The notes beneath the pieces are model-generated. The model had not been told where the DNA came from. It saw only the letters and a program-made list of their open reading frames with translations, and ran no database searches. A program made the translations under genes and the position numbers. A stretch of DNA of 64,000 bases, taken from NCBI RefSeq assembly GCF_004402705.1, contig NZ_SOFM01000050.1, forward strand, positions 1 through 64,000. The letters run 5' to 3'. Positions 20,270 to 32,355 of this stretch are shown in pieces (within the stretch, counting starts at the first letter, position 1; each line of letters opens with the position of its first letter). This DNA comes from Cryobacterium mannosilyticum. GTDB taxonomy: Bacteria; Actinomycetota; Actinomycetes; Actinomycetales; Microbacteriaceae.

Positions 20270-22531
20270 TCACGGGGTCGTTACGGTGAACGCCGCCCCG
20301 AGCAGCGTGGAATCCCGTGACGACGGACCGACCAGGAGCTCGAACTGCCCCGGTTCCACGACTCGTCGTCCTGCGGCATCCACGATGCTGCACTCGGCGA
20401 CGGGAAGTTCCAGCCGCACGCGCGCGGACTCACCGGGTGCCAGCCCGACCTGACGGTAGGTCTTGAGCTCCTTGTCGGTCCAGCTCACCGAGGTGACCGC
20501 ATCCCGCACGTATGCCTGCACCGTTTCCAGCGCCGGCCGCGCACCGGTGTTTCGCACCGTTATCTGCGCGACGATCGTGTCCGATGCCGTGAGCGCCGTC
20601 TCCTCCAGCACGAGATCCTCGTACTGGACGGTGGTGTAACTGCGCCCCTCACCGAAGGCCCAGGCAGGCGACTGGGTGAGGTCCGCGTAGCGGTCGCCGT
20701 GCTGGCCGCGGATCTGGTTGTAGTACGTCGGCTGCTGCCCGGCGTGCCGCGCGAACGAGATCGGCAGGCGCCCGGACGGCTCCACCTCGCCGACGAGGAT
20801 CTCGGCGAGAGCACGCCCACCCTGCATTCCCGGATTCGCCGTCCAGACTACGGCTGCGGCTCGCTGGACGGATGCCGGCAGCACGAGCGGTTTTGATGCG
20901 AGCAGCACGACGACCACCGGCTTCCCGGTCGCGATCAGCGCGTCCAGAAGGGCGTTCTGCCCGCCGATGAGCTCGAGCGTCGCCGTGGACCGACCCTCGC
21001 CGACGAGTTCGATCCTGTCGCCGACGACGGCGATCACGACATCCGCCTGGTCCGCCGCGGCGACGGCCTCGATGATGAGCGTCTGATCGGGCTCGCACGG
21101 CACGACGTGCGACGGGCGGGGCTGACCATCCGGGAAGGTCGGGCCGGCGGGATCCGGCTCCAGGGTGAGGATGTCGGCGCCCCGCGCATGGGTCACGACC
21201 CAGTCAGCCGGCGCGATCCGCCGGATGCCGTCGAGCACGGTCGTGATCATCTCCCGCGGCTGCCCGTCGAGCCAGCCGACCTGGCCCGATCCACCGGCCC
21301 AGTCGCCCAGTTGCGTCTGAGCGTCGTCAGCCAGTGGTCCCACCACGGCGACCCGCGTCGAGCGCGCAGCGGACAGCGGCAACACTCCGTCGTTCTCGAG
21401 CAGCACGATCGATCGGCGGGCCACCTCCAGGTTCAGCTCCGCGTGCGCAGCATTGCCCACGATTCCGGCCAGGTCCGCACGGGGAAGCCGCGGGTTCTCG
21501 AAGAGCCCGAGCTCGAACTTCAGCGTGAGGATGCGGGCCACAGCCGGGTCGAACGCGCTCGCGTCGAGAAGACCCTGGTCGACGGCGGCCAGCGCACCCT
21601 CGAAGAACTCCGGGGTCGTCATGATCATGTCGTTGCCGGCCTGCACGGCGGCGGCGGCCGCGTGCGCATAGTCGGGTTGCACCTTCTGCTCCCAGACCAT
21701 CCGGCCGACGTTGTCCCAGTCGGTGACCAGGGTGCCGGTGTACCCCCACTCGCCACGCAAGACGTCGCTGAGAAGCCACTCATTGATCGTGATCGGCACG
21801 CCGTCCATGCTCTGGTAGCCGAGCATGAAGGAACGGCAGCCCGCGCGGGCCACCCGCTCGAACGGCGGCAGGAACCAGGAGCGGAGCTTGCGACGGGAGA
21901 GGTCCGACTCGCTCGAGTCACGCCCGCCCTGCGTCTCCGAGTAGCCGGCGAAGTGCTTGGCGGTCGCGAGGATCGCCGTCGGATCGGCCAGGCCGTTTCC
22001 CTGATAGCCCCGCACCATCGCCGCCGCGAGCTCGCCGATGAGGAAGGGATCCTCGCCGAACGTTTCGCCCACCCGCCCCCAGCGCAGGTCGCGAGCGATG
22101 CACAGCACGGGGGAGAAGGTCCAGTGCACACCCGTGGCCGCCACCTCGACCGCCGTCGCCCGGGCGACCCGCTCGAGCAGGTCTGCGTCCCAGGATGCCG
22201 CCATCGCCAGCTGCGTCGGGTAGATCGTCGCACCCTCCCAGAACGAGTGGCCGTGGATGCAATCCTCAGCGACAATCAGCGGAATGCGCAGCCGCGTGTG
22301 GGCGGAGAGTTCATTGGCACGCAGGATCGACTCCGGTGAGGTGTGCAGGATCGATCCGGCATGCTTCCGCAGCACGTGGTCGTCGAGGTCCTCCTGCGCA
22401 TCGAGTTGGAGCATCTGCCCGACCTTCTCCTCCACCGACATCCGTGCGAGGAGGTCGGCGACGCGTTCGGGGATCGGGAGCGCGGGGTCCTGGTACGGGA
22501 GGGAGTCGGTGGAAGACCTGGAGATCGTCAT
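20270..22531 (-). CDS. Glycoside hydrolase family 3 beta-glycosidase
   Basis: A 753-residue retaining glycosidase, most likely a beta-glucosidase. The N-terminal TIM barrel has RDLRWGRVGETFGEDPFL near residue 152 and KHFAGYSETQGGRD near residue 190; the nucleophile Asp is in TLVTDWDNVG near residue 270. The alpha/beta sandwich domain follows (about 390-610), and a fibronectin III-like domain (about 665-745) ends the protein. No signal peptide, so it acts in the cytoplasm on imported glycosides. Its ATG overlaps the stop of the upstream permease gene. Confidence 0.94.
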   Translation of the reverse strand: MTISRSSTDSLPYQDPALPIPERVADLLARMSVEEKVGQMLQLDAQEDLDDHVLRKHAGSILHTSPESILRANELSAHTRLRIPLIVAEDCIHGHSFWEGATIYPTQLAMAASWDADLLERVARATAVEVAATGVHWTFSPVLCIARDLRWGRVGETFGEDPFLIGELAAAMVRGYQGNGLADPTAILATAKHFAGYSETQGGRDSSESDLSRRKLRSWFLPPFERVARAGCRSFMLGYQSMDGVPITINEWLLSDVLRGEWGYTGTLVTDWDNVGRMVWEQKVQPDYAHAAAAAVQAGNDMIMTTPEFFEGALAAVDQGLLDASAFDPAVARILTLKFELGLFENPRLPRADLAGIVGNAAHAELNLEVARRSIVLLENDGVLPLSAARSTRVAVVGPLADDAQTQLGDWAGGSGQVGWLDGQPREMITTVLDGIRRIAPADWVVTHARGADILTLEPDPAGPTFPDGQPRPSHVVPCEPDQTLIIEAVAAADQADVVIAVVGDRIELVGEGRSTATLELIGGQNALLDALIATGKPVVVVLLASKPLVLPASVQRAAAVVWTANPGMQGGRALAEILVGEVEPSGRLPISFARHAGQQPTYYNQIRGQHGDRYADLTQSPAWAFGEGRSYTTVQYEDLVLEETALTASDTIVAQITVRNTGARPALETVQAYVRDAVTSVSWTDKELKTYRQVGLAPGESARVRLELPVAECSIVDAAGRRVVEPGQFELLVGPSSRDSTLLGAAFTVTTP

Positions 22532-23586
22532 TTCGTGTTCCCTGCCTGACGCCGCGCCGGGGTCTCGACGGTGCGGACGACGGTCATCGTGGCGTTGACG
22601 TCGAGGCCCTTCTTCTTCATCGCCCTGGCTCGCTCCCCGGCCGAACGCAGGCGCGGGTTGACGTACTCGTCGATGCCGAAGTTGATCAGCGACAGCGCGA
22701 CGCCGAGGATGGCGATGCAGAGTCCTGCCGGGACGTACCACCACCAGAAGTCCGGGAAGGCGCCGTTCTGCTGGGCCCAGAACAGGATCGTGCCCCAGTT
22801 CAGGTTGGTGATGGGGATCACGCCGATGAAAGCGAGGGTGGTGAGGCCCAGCACCGCTGCGGTGACGGTGCCGACGAAGCTGGAGGCGATGATCGCCATC
22901 AGGTTCGGCAGCATCTCCACAAGGATGATGCGGTGCAGCGGCTCGCCGTTCGCGCGGGCGGCCTGAATGAAATCGCGGTTGCGCAGCGACATCGTCTGCG
23001 CACGGAGCACGCGTGCGCCCCATGCCCAGCCGGTTGCGGCGAGCACGGCGGCGATGAGGATGAGCGGCGGGTTCTCGAACTGGGACGCGACGATGATGAT
23101 CAGCGGCAGCCCGGGGATGACGAGGAACACATTCGTCACCGCGGAAAGCGACTCGCTCCGCCAGCCTCGGGTGTACCCCGCGACGACACCCATGACCACG
23201 GCGATCGCGGTGCCGATGATCCCGGCCAGGAATCCGACGATGAGCACACCGCGGGTGCCGTAGATGATCTGGCTGAGGATGTCTTCCCCCATGTGCGTCG
23301 TGCCGAGCAGGTGGGTCCAGGACGGCGCCTGACGGAGAGCCGTGAAGTCCTTCTCGAGCGCGCCATACGGGGCGAGGAAATCGCCGAGGAGAGCGACCGC
23401 GACGAAGACGCACAGGATGACGAGTCCGGTCAGTGACTTCGGGTTGCGGAACATCGCGAACGCCGACGCCAGCTGCGACCAGAACGTCTTCTCCTTGGGC
23501 GGAGTGGTCGCTGCCGGTGAACGCACTGTCTCCGGTTCCGGGCTGCCGACGGTTGCCGGTCCGGTCAGGTTTTCTGCGGTTGTCAT
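22528..23586 (-). CDS. Opp/Dpp-type ABC transporter permease (DppC-like)
   Basis: A 352-residue membrane subunit. About 60 polar residues precede the first helix (FRNPKSLTGLVILCVFVAVALLGDFLAPYG), then a long extracytoplasmic part and five more helices; GEPLHRIILVEMLPN near residue 235 is the EAA loop that docks the ATPase. The ATG at 23584-23586 is used; the frame continues upstream into the neighbouring gene but lacks a better start. Pairs with the DppB-like gene. Confidence 0.92.
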   Translation of the reverse strand: MTTAENLTGPATVGSPEPETVRSPAATTPPKEKTFWSQLASAFAMFRNPKSLTGLVILCVFVAVALLGDFLAPYGALEKDFTALRQAPSWTHLLGTTHMGEDILSQIIYGTRGVLIVGFLAGIIGTAIAVVMGVVAGYTRGWRSESLSAVTNVFLVIPGLPLIIIVASQFENPPLILIAAVLAATGWAWGARVLRAQTMSLRNRDFIQAARANGEPLHRIILVEMLPNLMAIIASSFVGTVTAAVLGLTTLAFIGVIPITNLNWGTILFWAQQNGAFPDFWWWYVPAGLCIAILGVALSLINFGIDEYVNPRLRSAGERARAMKKKGLDVNATMTVVRTVETPARRQAGNTK

Positions 23587-23587
23587 C

Positions 23588-24583
23588 TCAGGCCTCTGTC
23601 TGACGTGTGCGGGGATCGAGGATCGCATAGGCGACGTCCGCGAGGACGTTCGCGCACAGCACCGCCATCGTGATGATGAGGAACACGCCCTGCATGAGCG
23701 GGTAGTCCTTCGCATTGGTCGCGTCCAGCAACAGCTTGCCGATGCCGGGATAGGAGAACACCATCTCCATCACGATCGTGCCGCCGACGATGAATCCGAT
23801 GGACAGCGCGAAACTGGACAGCTGCGGCAGCATCGCGTTGCGGGCGGCATAGTGCCAGAGCACGCGACGGTTCGGCAGGCCCTTGGCCTGCGCCACAGTG
23901 ATGTAGTCCTCGTCGAGCACAGTGAGCATCATGTTGCGCATGCCGAGGATCCATCCGCCCAGCGACGCGATGACGATCGTGATCGCCGGCAGTGCGCCGT
24001 GAGCGATCACCTGCCCGATGAAGTCGGCCGTGAAAACCGGCGACGACCCCTTGTCGTAGGCGTGCGAGGCGGGGAACCAGCCCAGGGTCGAAGAGAAGAC
24101 CGCGATCGCGATCAGTCCGAGCCAGAAGTACGGCACCGTGCTGAAGAAGGTCGAGATCGGGACGATCACATCCGCTCTGCTGCCGCGCCGCCAGCCGATG
24201 AGGGCGCCGGTTGCGGTGCCGAGAACGAACGACACGATCGTGGCGATCCCGACGAGGCCGAGCGTCCACGGCAGAGCCGAGGAGATGATGTCACCGACGG
24301 GCGCGAGGCCGTTGGAGAAGGAGCGTCCGAGGTCGCCGCTGAACAGGAGCTGCCAGTAGCCCGTGTACTGCTCCCAGACGGAGCTGTTCTGGTCGAGGCC
24401 GAAGAGGATGCGCAGGGACCGCTCGGCCTCCGGGCTGATCTGCCCGGCATTGCGCTGCATGTAGGCGGTGACGGGGTCGCCCGCCATCATGCGCGGCAGG
24501 AAGAAGTTGATGGTGATCGCCGCCCACGCCGTGAACAGGTAGAACGCGGAACGGCTGGCGATGAAGCGGACCGGGATCTTCAT
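23588..24583 (-). CDS. Opp/Dpp-type ABC transporter permease (DppB-like)
   Basis: A 331-residue membrane subunit with six predicted helices; the first is at residues 10-32 (FYLFTAWAAITINFFLPRMM). The EAA loop is AKGLPNRRVLWHYAARNAMLP near residue 232, and FSYPGIGKLLLDA near residue 282 is typical of DppB/OppB. One base separates it from the next permease, and it overlaps the ATPase gene by 4 bases. Confidence 0.93.
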   Translation of the reverse strand: MKIPVRFIASRSAFYLFTAWAAITINFFLPRMMAGDPVTAYMQRNAGQISPEAERSLRILFGLDQNSSVWEQYTGYWQLLFSGDLGRSFSNGLAPVGDIISSALPWTLGLVGIATIVSFVLGTATGALIGWRRGSRADVIVPISTFFSTVPYFWLGLIAIAVFSSTLGWFPASHAYDKGSSPVFTADFIGQVIAHGALPAITIVIASLGGWILGMRNMMLTVLDEDYITVAQAKGLPNRRVLWHYAARNAMLPQLSSFALSIGFIVGGTIVMEMVFSYPGIGKLLLDATNAKDYPLMQGVFLIITMAVLCANVLADVAYAILDPRTRQTEA

Positions 24584-25388
24584 GCGACACCGCCCCGGGG
24601 GCGAGTCGATGCCGTGGCGAAGTGCTTCTCCGGGTCGGGCGAAGCCGACCGGAGCTCCCGGGTGTACTCGTGCTGAGGGTTCAGGATGACGTCGTCGGCG
24701 GGTCCGTGTTCGACCACGCGGCCCTGGTGCAGCACCATGATCTGGTCGCTGAAGTGACGCGCTGTGGCGAGGTCGTGGGTGATGTAGAGCACACCCAGCC
24801 CCTCCTCCCTCTGCAGATCGGCGAGCAGGTTCAGCACACCGAGGCGGATCGACACGTCCAGCATCGACACCGGCTCATCGGCGACGAGCAGCGAGGGTCG
24901 CGACGCGAGCGCCCGGGCGATCGCGACGCGTTGGCGCTGTCCGCCCGAGAGTTCGTGCGGGCGGCGGTCGATGACCGCATCCGCGTCCAGGCGCACCCGT
25001 TCCAGGAGGCGCCTGACCTCTGTCTCGGTCTCAGCCTTGGGGACGACGTTGTCCAGCCGCAGCGGACGCTCGATGTGGTATCGGATCGAGTGGTAAGGGT
25101 TGAGCGAGGCGAACGGATCCTGAAAGATCATCCGCAACGTCTGGCGGTAGCTGCGAAGGCCTCGGCCGTGGCGGGGGATCGGCTTGCCGTCCAGCAGCAC
25201 CTCGCCACTGGTGGGGGTCTCCAGCTGGGTGAGGATTTTCGCGATGGTCGACTTGCCGCTGCCGGACTGGCCGACCAGGGCGATGGTCTCTCGGTCGTGC
25301 AGGGTGAAGCTGACGTCGTCGAGGGCGAGCATCGTCGATGCCCCGCGCACCCGGTAGCGTTTGGAGACGTTCACAAATTCGAGCGTGG

Positions 25389-25392
<4 letters not shown>
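24580..25392 (-). CDS. Opp/Dpp-type ABC transporter ATPase (DppF-like)
   Basis: A 270-residue ATPase with Walker A GQSGSGKST near residue 38, signature HELSGGQRQRVAIARAL near residue 147, and Walker B LLVADEP. The C-terminal extension of oligopeptide ATPases is short and lacks the Cys cluster. It overlaps both neighbours by 4 bases. Confidence 0.93.
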
Positions 25393-26213
<821 letters not shown>

Positions 26214-26242
26214 GGTTCGTCGCTTTCGTGAAGGTCGGCGAT

Positions 26243-26274
26243 GGAGGGGCGGATGCTGCGGCATCCGCCCCTCC
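26243..26274. promoter_or_regulatory. Perfect intercistronic hairpin after the binding-protein gene
   Basis: Two perfect 14-bp arms (26243-26256 and 26261-26274, GGAGGGGCGGATGC) enclose a 4-base loop. It sits between the solute-binding protein gene and the ATPase genes of the same operon and has no T-run. Such hairpins commonly protect the upstream mRNA or partly stop transcription, so the binding protein is made in excess of the membrane subunits. Confidence 0.75.
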
Positions 26275-26284
26275 CTGATTCGAG

Positions 26285-27940
26285 TTACTCGACCGGCTTG
26301 AGTTTCGTGAGGATCAGCGGGACGGTGACCTGCAGGGGGTCGGCCGTCGCGTACTGGTCCTTCTCGTTCGGCCAGCCCACGTAGTTGCGGGTGTTGTACT
26401 CGCCCAGCACCGGGTGGGTGCCGACCGGGATTACCGGCACGTCATCGACGAAGACGCTCTGGATCTCTCCCAGCGCTGCCGTGCGCTCCTCATCGGTCGC
26501 CGAGGTCGCGTACGTGTCCAGCAGTTCGGTGGCACGCGGGTTGTCGTAGCGACCGAAGTTGTAGTCCACCTCGTCGCCCGTCAGGAGCCAGCGTCCGTCC
26601 ATCGTGTCGGAGTAGAGGTCGTACGGCGTGGTGCCGCTGTCGGTCCAGTGCATGATGGCGTCGAAGTTGCCGGAGCGCTTGTTGGCCCACCAGGTGTCGG
26701 CGTCAGGCGTGTTCACCTTCGCGTCGGCGCCGAGGGTCTTCGTGACCTGGTCGGCGATGAGGCTGATGCCGGTGACGTAGTCGTTCCAGCCCTGCGGAAC
26801 CTCGACGGTGAACGAAACAGGCTCGCCGTCGGGGTCGATCAGGGCCTTCTTGGCCCAGGTGTATCCGGCGTCGGTGAGGAGCGCCCGAGCACCCTTGACG
26901 TCCATCGAGAGTTCCTTGCCCTGGTACTGGGTCGCGATGTACTGCTCGCCGACGGGGGTCGGCAGACCGGTCACCGACTTCAGTTGGGGGCCGGCCTTCT
27001 CGCGGGCGATCTCGGTGTGCGCCGCGCGGTCGATGACCATGTTGACCGCCTGACGGAACGCCAGGTTGTTGAAGGGCTTCTTCTGGTGGTTGAGGAACAA
27101 TACGTCGGGCGCCATCACGTTCGCCGCCCAGAAGACGTTGTGGTCGGGGTCCTTGTCGACGAATGCGCTCTTCACATTGGGGATGAACGCCTGCGCCCAG
27201 TCGGCATCGCCGCTGGCAAGGGCCGTGGTCAGCGCGGTGTTGTCGTTGTACGAGACGTAGTACAGGGTCGGCACGGCGAGGTCGCCGCCCCAGTAATCGT
27301 CGCGGGCCCGCATCGTGACCGACTGGCTGCTGAAGCTGTCCAGCGTGTACGGGCCGGTGCCGACGGGCTTGGGGTTGGTGTCCGTGGTCGGGTCAGCCAC
27401 ATCGGCCCAGATGTGCTTCGGAACCATCGGGATGTGCAGAACCTGCGCCTGCTTGACGAACTTCGACTCGGCGAAGGTGAGGACAACGGTCTCGCCGTCC
27501 TTCACGATGTCGGTCAGTTGCAGGTTGCCCGTGTCGAACGCGGGAGTATTGCGGATGATGTCGAAGGAGAAGACGACGTCGTCGGCGGTGAATTTCTCAC
27601 CGTCGTTCCAGGTCACGCCGGAGCGTGGGGTGACGGTGAGCTGGGTGTAGTCGGCATTCCAGTCGACCTTCTCGGCCAACCAGGGGGTGGTCTCGTTCTT
27701 GCCGACCGCGTTCACCATCGCGAGGGGTTCGAAGATGACGTTCTTGTAGCCGAACTTGTTCGCGGACGAATCGCCGACCCAGGGGTTGTTCGACTCCGTG
27801 GCAATCACGCCGTCGGGCTTCGCGATGGTGAGTGCGGCTCCGGCCTCTGGCTGCGAGCCGGGTGCGGCGCCCCCGGCGCAGCCTGTGAGGGCGAGTGCCG
27901 CCACCAGTCCGACGCCGATGAAGGTTGATCTGAGCCTCAT
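26285..27940 (-). CDS. Extracellular solute-binding lipoprotein, family 5
   Basis: A 551-residue Opp/Dpp-type (SBP_bac_5) binding lipoprotein. The N-terminus has a signal peptide with lipobox LTGC (Cys about residue 21). LTVTPRSGVTWNDGEKFTADDVVFSFDII near residue 105 is the classic SBP_bac_5 block. GAGGGAG precedes the ATG. It is the first gene of the minus-strand operon and faces tetR. Members of this family carry peptides or, in glycosidase-linked clusters such as this, oligosaccharides; the GH3 gene makes a beta-glycoside the better guess. Confidence 0.93.
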   Translation of the reverse strand: MRLRSTFIGVGLVAALALTGCAGGAAPGSQPEAGAALTIAKPDGVIATESNNPWVGDSSANKFGYKNVIFEPLAMVNAVGKNETTPWLAEKVDWNADYTQLTVTPRSGVTWNDGEKFTADDVVFSFDIIRNTPAFDTGNLQLTDIVKDGETVVLTFAESKFVKQAQVLHIPMVPKHIWADVADPTTDTNPKPVGTGPYTLDSFSSQSVTMRARDDYWGGDLAVPTLYYVSYNDNTALTTALASGDADWAQAFIPNVKSAFVDKDPDHNVFWAANVMAPDVLFLNHQKKPFNNLAFRQAVNMVIDRAAHTEIAREKAGPQLKSVTGLPTPVGEQYIATQYQGKELSMDVKGARALLTDAGYTWAKKALIDPDGEPVSFTVEVPQGWNDYVTGISLIADQVTKTLGADAKVNTPDADTWWANKRSGNFDAIMHWTDSGTTPYDLYSDTMDGRWLLTGDEVDYNFGRYDNPRATELLDTYATSATDEERTAALGEIQSVFVDDVPVIPVGTHPVLGEYNTRNYVGWPNEKDQYATADPLQVTVPLILTKLKPVE

Positions 27941-27961
27941 TGCTACTCCCTCTGTGATGCA

Positions 27962-27976
27962 GCACCATCGTGGTGC
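27962..27976. promoter_or_regulatory. Small inverted repeat in the SBP 5' leader
   Basis: GCACCA and TGGTGC flank a 3-base centre, between the 32-bp operator and the ribosome site of the binding-protein gene. It could be a second, weaker operator or an mRNA leader hairpin. Confidence 0.45.
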
Positions 27977-27981
27977 CCTTT

Positions 27982-28013
27982 CCTCAACTTACTTACTGGT
28001 AAGTAAGTTGAGG
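27982..28013. promoter_or_regulatory. Perfect 32-bp palindrome, TetR-type operator
   Basis: Arms 27982-27996 and 27999-28013 are 15-bp perfect inverted repeats (CCTCAACTTACTTAC) with a 2-bp centre. The core ACTTACTTAC-TG-GTAAGTAAGT has the form of known TetR-family operators. It is centred in the region between the ABC/glycosidase operon and tetR, so one regulator dimer pair could control both directions. Confidence 0.9.
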
Positions 28014-28088
28014 CCGACGCTACCAACAAGTCACTAATATGGCAAGCGTTGGATGTTGGACCTGATCGTCGTCGCCGAAGGGAGCACC

Positions 28089-28739
28089 GTGCCGCACGAA
28101 GCCAAGAGCAACATGCCCCGCACCAGGCCGGCGACACAGCGCAAGCGCAGGGAGATCCTCGATGCGGCCATCGACATCTTCGGGAACAAGGGCTACGCGA
28201 ACGGAACCCTTGCCGAGATCGCCGAACAGGTCGACATCACCCACGCCGGAGTGCTCCATCACTTCGGGTCGAAGCAGAACCTGCTGCTCGAGATGCTCAC
28301 CTACCGCGATGAGACGGACGTCGCGGATCTCGACGAGCACCACATCCCGAACGGGCCGGAGCTGTTCCTGCACCTGGTGCGAACCGCCCTCGTGAACTCG
28401 CGGCGCGCCGGCGTCGTGCAGGTCTACACCGTTCTCTCGGCCGAGTCCGTCACGGACGATCACCCGGCACGCCCGTTCTTCGAGGATCGGTACTCGACAC
28501 TGCGAGGCCTGGTCGCGGCTGCATTCCGCGTACTGTGCGAGCAAGAGGGAATCGCCGAGCCTGCGACGATCGGCGCCGCGTCCGCCAGCATCCTCGCCGT
28601 GATGGACGGGTTGCAGCTGCAATGGCTCCTGCACCCGCAAGACATCGAGCTCCCGGAGACCAGTGAGTTCGCCATCCGAGCGATCGTCAACGGGGTGCTT
28701 CATCCGGGACCGGAGCTGTCCCAATATATTCGAGGGTGA
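28089..28739 (+). CDS. TetR/AcrR family transcriptional regulator
   Basis: About 216 residues. The N-terminal helix-turn-helix reads TLAEIAEQVDITHAGVLHHFGSKQNLLLEML, preceded by REILDAAIDIFGNKGYANG, as in TetR proteins; the C-terminal ligand domain is unrelated to specific families I recognise. GTG 28089 is preferred because GAAGGGAG ends 4-5 bases before it; an ATG at 28053 has no ribosome site. It is divergent from the glycoside operon across the 32-bp palindrome and is very probably its repressor. Sugar operons are more often under LacI control, so the ligand may be an aglycone or glycoside. Confidence 0.9.
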   Translation: MPHEAKSNMPRTRPATQRKRREILDAAIDIFGNKGYANGTLAEIAEQVDITHAGVLHHFGSKQNLLLEMLTYRDETDVADLDEHHIPNGPELFLHLVRTALVNSRRAGVVQVYTVLSAESVTDDHPARPFFEDRYSTLRGLVAAAFRVLCEQEGIAEPATIGAASASILAVMDGLQLQWLLHPQDIELPETSEFAIRAIVNGVLHPGPELSQYIRG

Positions 28740-28904
28740 CGCGAGAACTCGGGGTGCGCATCGTGTCGCCGCGGGTCAGTCGCGGATCAGCCGCGGAGCG
28801 TCATCCGTCACGCCTGCGGCGAACAGAGGCGCGGTTTGGGAGGTTCCCTCGTTACTCTCGATGTATCGGCGCCACAACTGCCCTGGTGCCAAGGGAGCGA
28901 TCAC

Positions 28905-31430
<2,526 letters not shown>

Positions 31431-31467
31431 CAGCACAGCAGCAGCGAACCAGGCGGCAACGCCTCGA

Positions 31468-31499
31468 AGGGCCCGGCCATCCGCCGGGCCCTTCCTCGT
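31468..31499 (+). terminator. Rho-independent terminator after clpC
   Basis: Perfect 11-bp arms AAGGGCCCGGC (31468-31478) and GCCGGGCCCTT (31484-31494) with a 5-base loop, followed by a pyrimidine-rich CCTCGTTCCCT. Confidence 0.85.
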
Positions 31500-31541
31500 T
31501 CCCTGCCGTCGTTCCCCGGTCGGGGAGGGCGAGGTGGGAGG

Positions 31542-31638
31542 GTGGCTAACTCAGGAGATCCGGCCGGGCCCGCCGCCGCACCCCCGGAAAACCGGGGGCG
31601 ACTTCCGTAGACTGGAACGGTTTTCCTGAATTAGCCAC
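31542..31638. repeat. 97-bp palindromic element with nested hairpin, upstream of argA
   Basis: Outer arms 31542-31555 and 31625-31638 match at 13 of 14 positions (GTGGCTAACTCAGG). An inner perfect hairpin CCCCCGG-AAAA-CCGGGGG lies at 31581-31598. A candidate -10, TAGACT, is at 31608-31613 inside the element, so it may carry the argA promoter. Confidence 0.6.
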
Positions 31639-31663
31639 GCGAGGAAGGGCCGGTAAGCGCCAC

Positions 31664-32170
31664 ATGCAGGAGTATTCGGTGCGCCGGGCGCGCACAAGCG
31701 ACGTGCCGCGCATCCAGGCGCTGGTCGCGCCGCTCGTGCAGGAGCGCATCCTGCTCGGCAAGGAGAGCGTGGTCTTCTACGAGGCCGTGCAGGAGTTCAG
31801 GGTGGTCGAAGACGCCGACGGCAACCTGATCGGCTGCGGCGCCCTGCACGTGATGTGGGAGGACCTCGGCGAGGTGCGCACCCTGGCCGTCACCGCCGAC
31901 CGGCTCGGCCGCGGCGTCGGCCACGCCCTGATCGACCGGCTCGAAGCGGATGCCCGCGAGCTCGGCCTGACCCGCCTCTTCTGCCTCACGTTCGAGGTGC
32001 CGTTCTTCAGCCGGCACGGCTTCACCGACATGGGCTCGGAGACGGTCGACCCGCTCGTCTACGCCGAGTTGGTGCGCTCCCACGACGAGGGGGTCGCCGA
32101 GTTCCTCGACCTCGCCCGGGTGAAGCCGAACACCCTCGGAAACACCCGGATGGTCAAGCGGCTGGTCTGA
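31664..32170 (+). CDS. argA: Amino-acid N-acetyltransferase (short-form N-acetylglutamate synthase)
   Basis: A 168-residue GNAT protein for the first step of arginine synthesis. It resembles the short actinobacterial N-acetylglutamate synthase (M. tuberculosis Rv2747): VRRARTSDVPRIQALV at the start, VFYEAVQEF, the central CGALHVMWEDLGEVRTLAV, the acetyl-CoA loop RLGRGVGHALIDRL, and the C-terminal FLDLARVKPNTLGNTRM. No amino-acid-kinase domain is present, which sets it apart from classical ArgA. A possible promoter lies in the palindrome just upstream. Confidence 0.93.
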   Translation: MQEYSVRRARTSDVPRIQALVAPLVQERILLGKESVVFYEAVQEFRVVEDADGNLIGCGALHVMWEDLGEVRTLAVTADRLGRGVGHALIDRLEADARELGLTRLFCLTFEVPFFSRHGFTDMGSETVDPLVYAELVRSHDEGVAEFLDLARVKPNTLGNTRMVKRLV

Positions 32171-32274
32171 TCCGGCACGGTCGGCGCACAGGTTACCCGT
32201 TCGGGTGCCGCTCATGTGGGGGTAATTCCGGCCGATCCTGCTCATCCGAGCGACACGCCGGTGCCGCACGAACC

Positions 32275-32318
32275 GTTCACCGTTTGGTCTGCCATTTGTC
32301 GCCGGGCTTCCCTATCTT
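32275..32318 (+). promoter_or_regulatory. PHO-box-like 11-nt direct repeats and -10 of the secreted nuclease gene
   Basis: Three consecutive 11-base units read GTTCACCGTTT, GGTCTGCCATT and TGTCGCCGGGC (32275-32307), matching the GTTCACC direct-repeat form of actinobacterial PhoP boxes (best in unit 1). TATCTT at 32313-32318 can serve as the -10, and no good -35 exists, as expected for an activated promoter. The start codon is 38 bases further on. Confidence 0.6.
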
Positions 32319-32355
32319 GGCCTTGACCGCTTCCGGTCGATGAATGGGGAGAACA

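Noticed and set aside
20270..23413. Very long minus-strand frame of 1047 codons
   Set aside because: Only the part from 22531 on is the GH3 gene; the upstream part runs over the permease gene in another frame and reads as Arg/Pro-rich non-protein sequence.
28740..28904. ClgR or HspR operator upstream of clpC
   Set aside because: Only loose GCG/CGC repeats are visible; no convincing match to either known motif.
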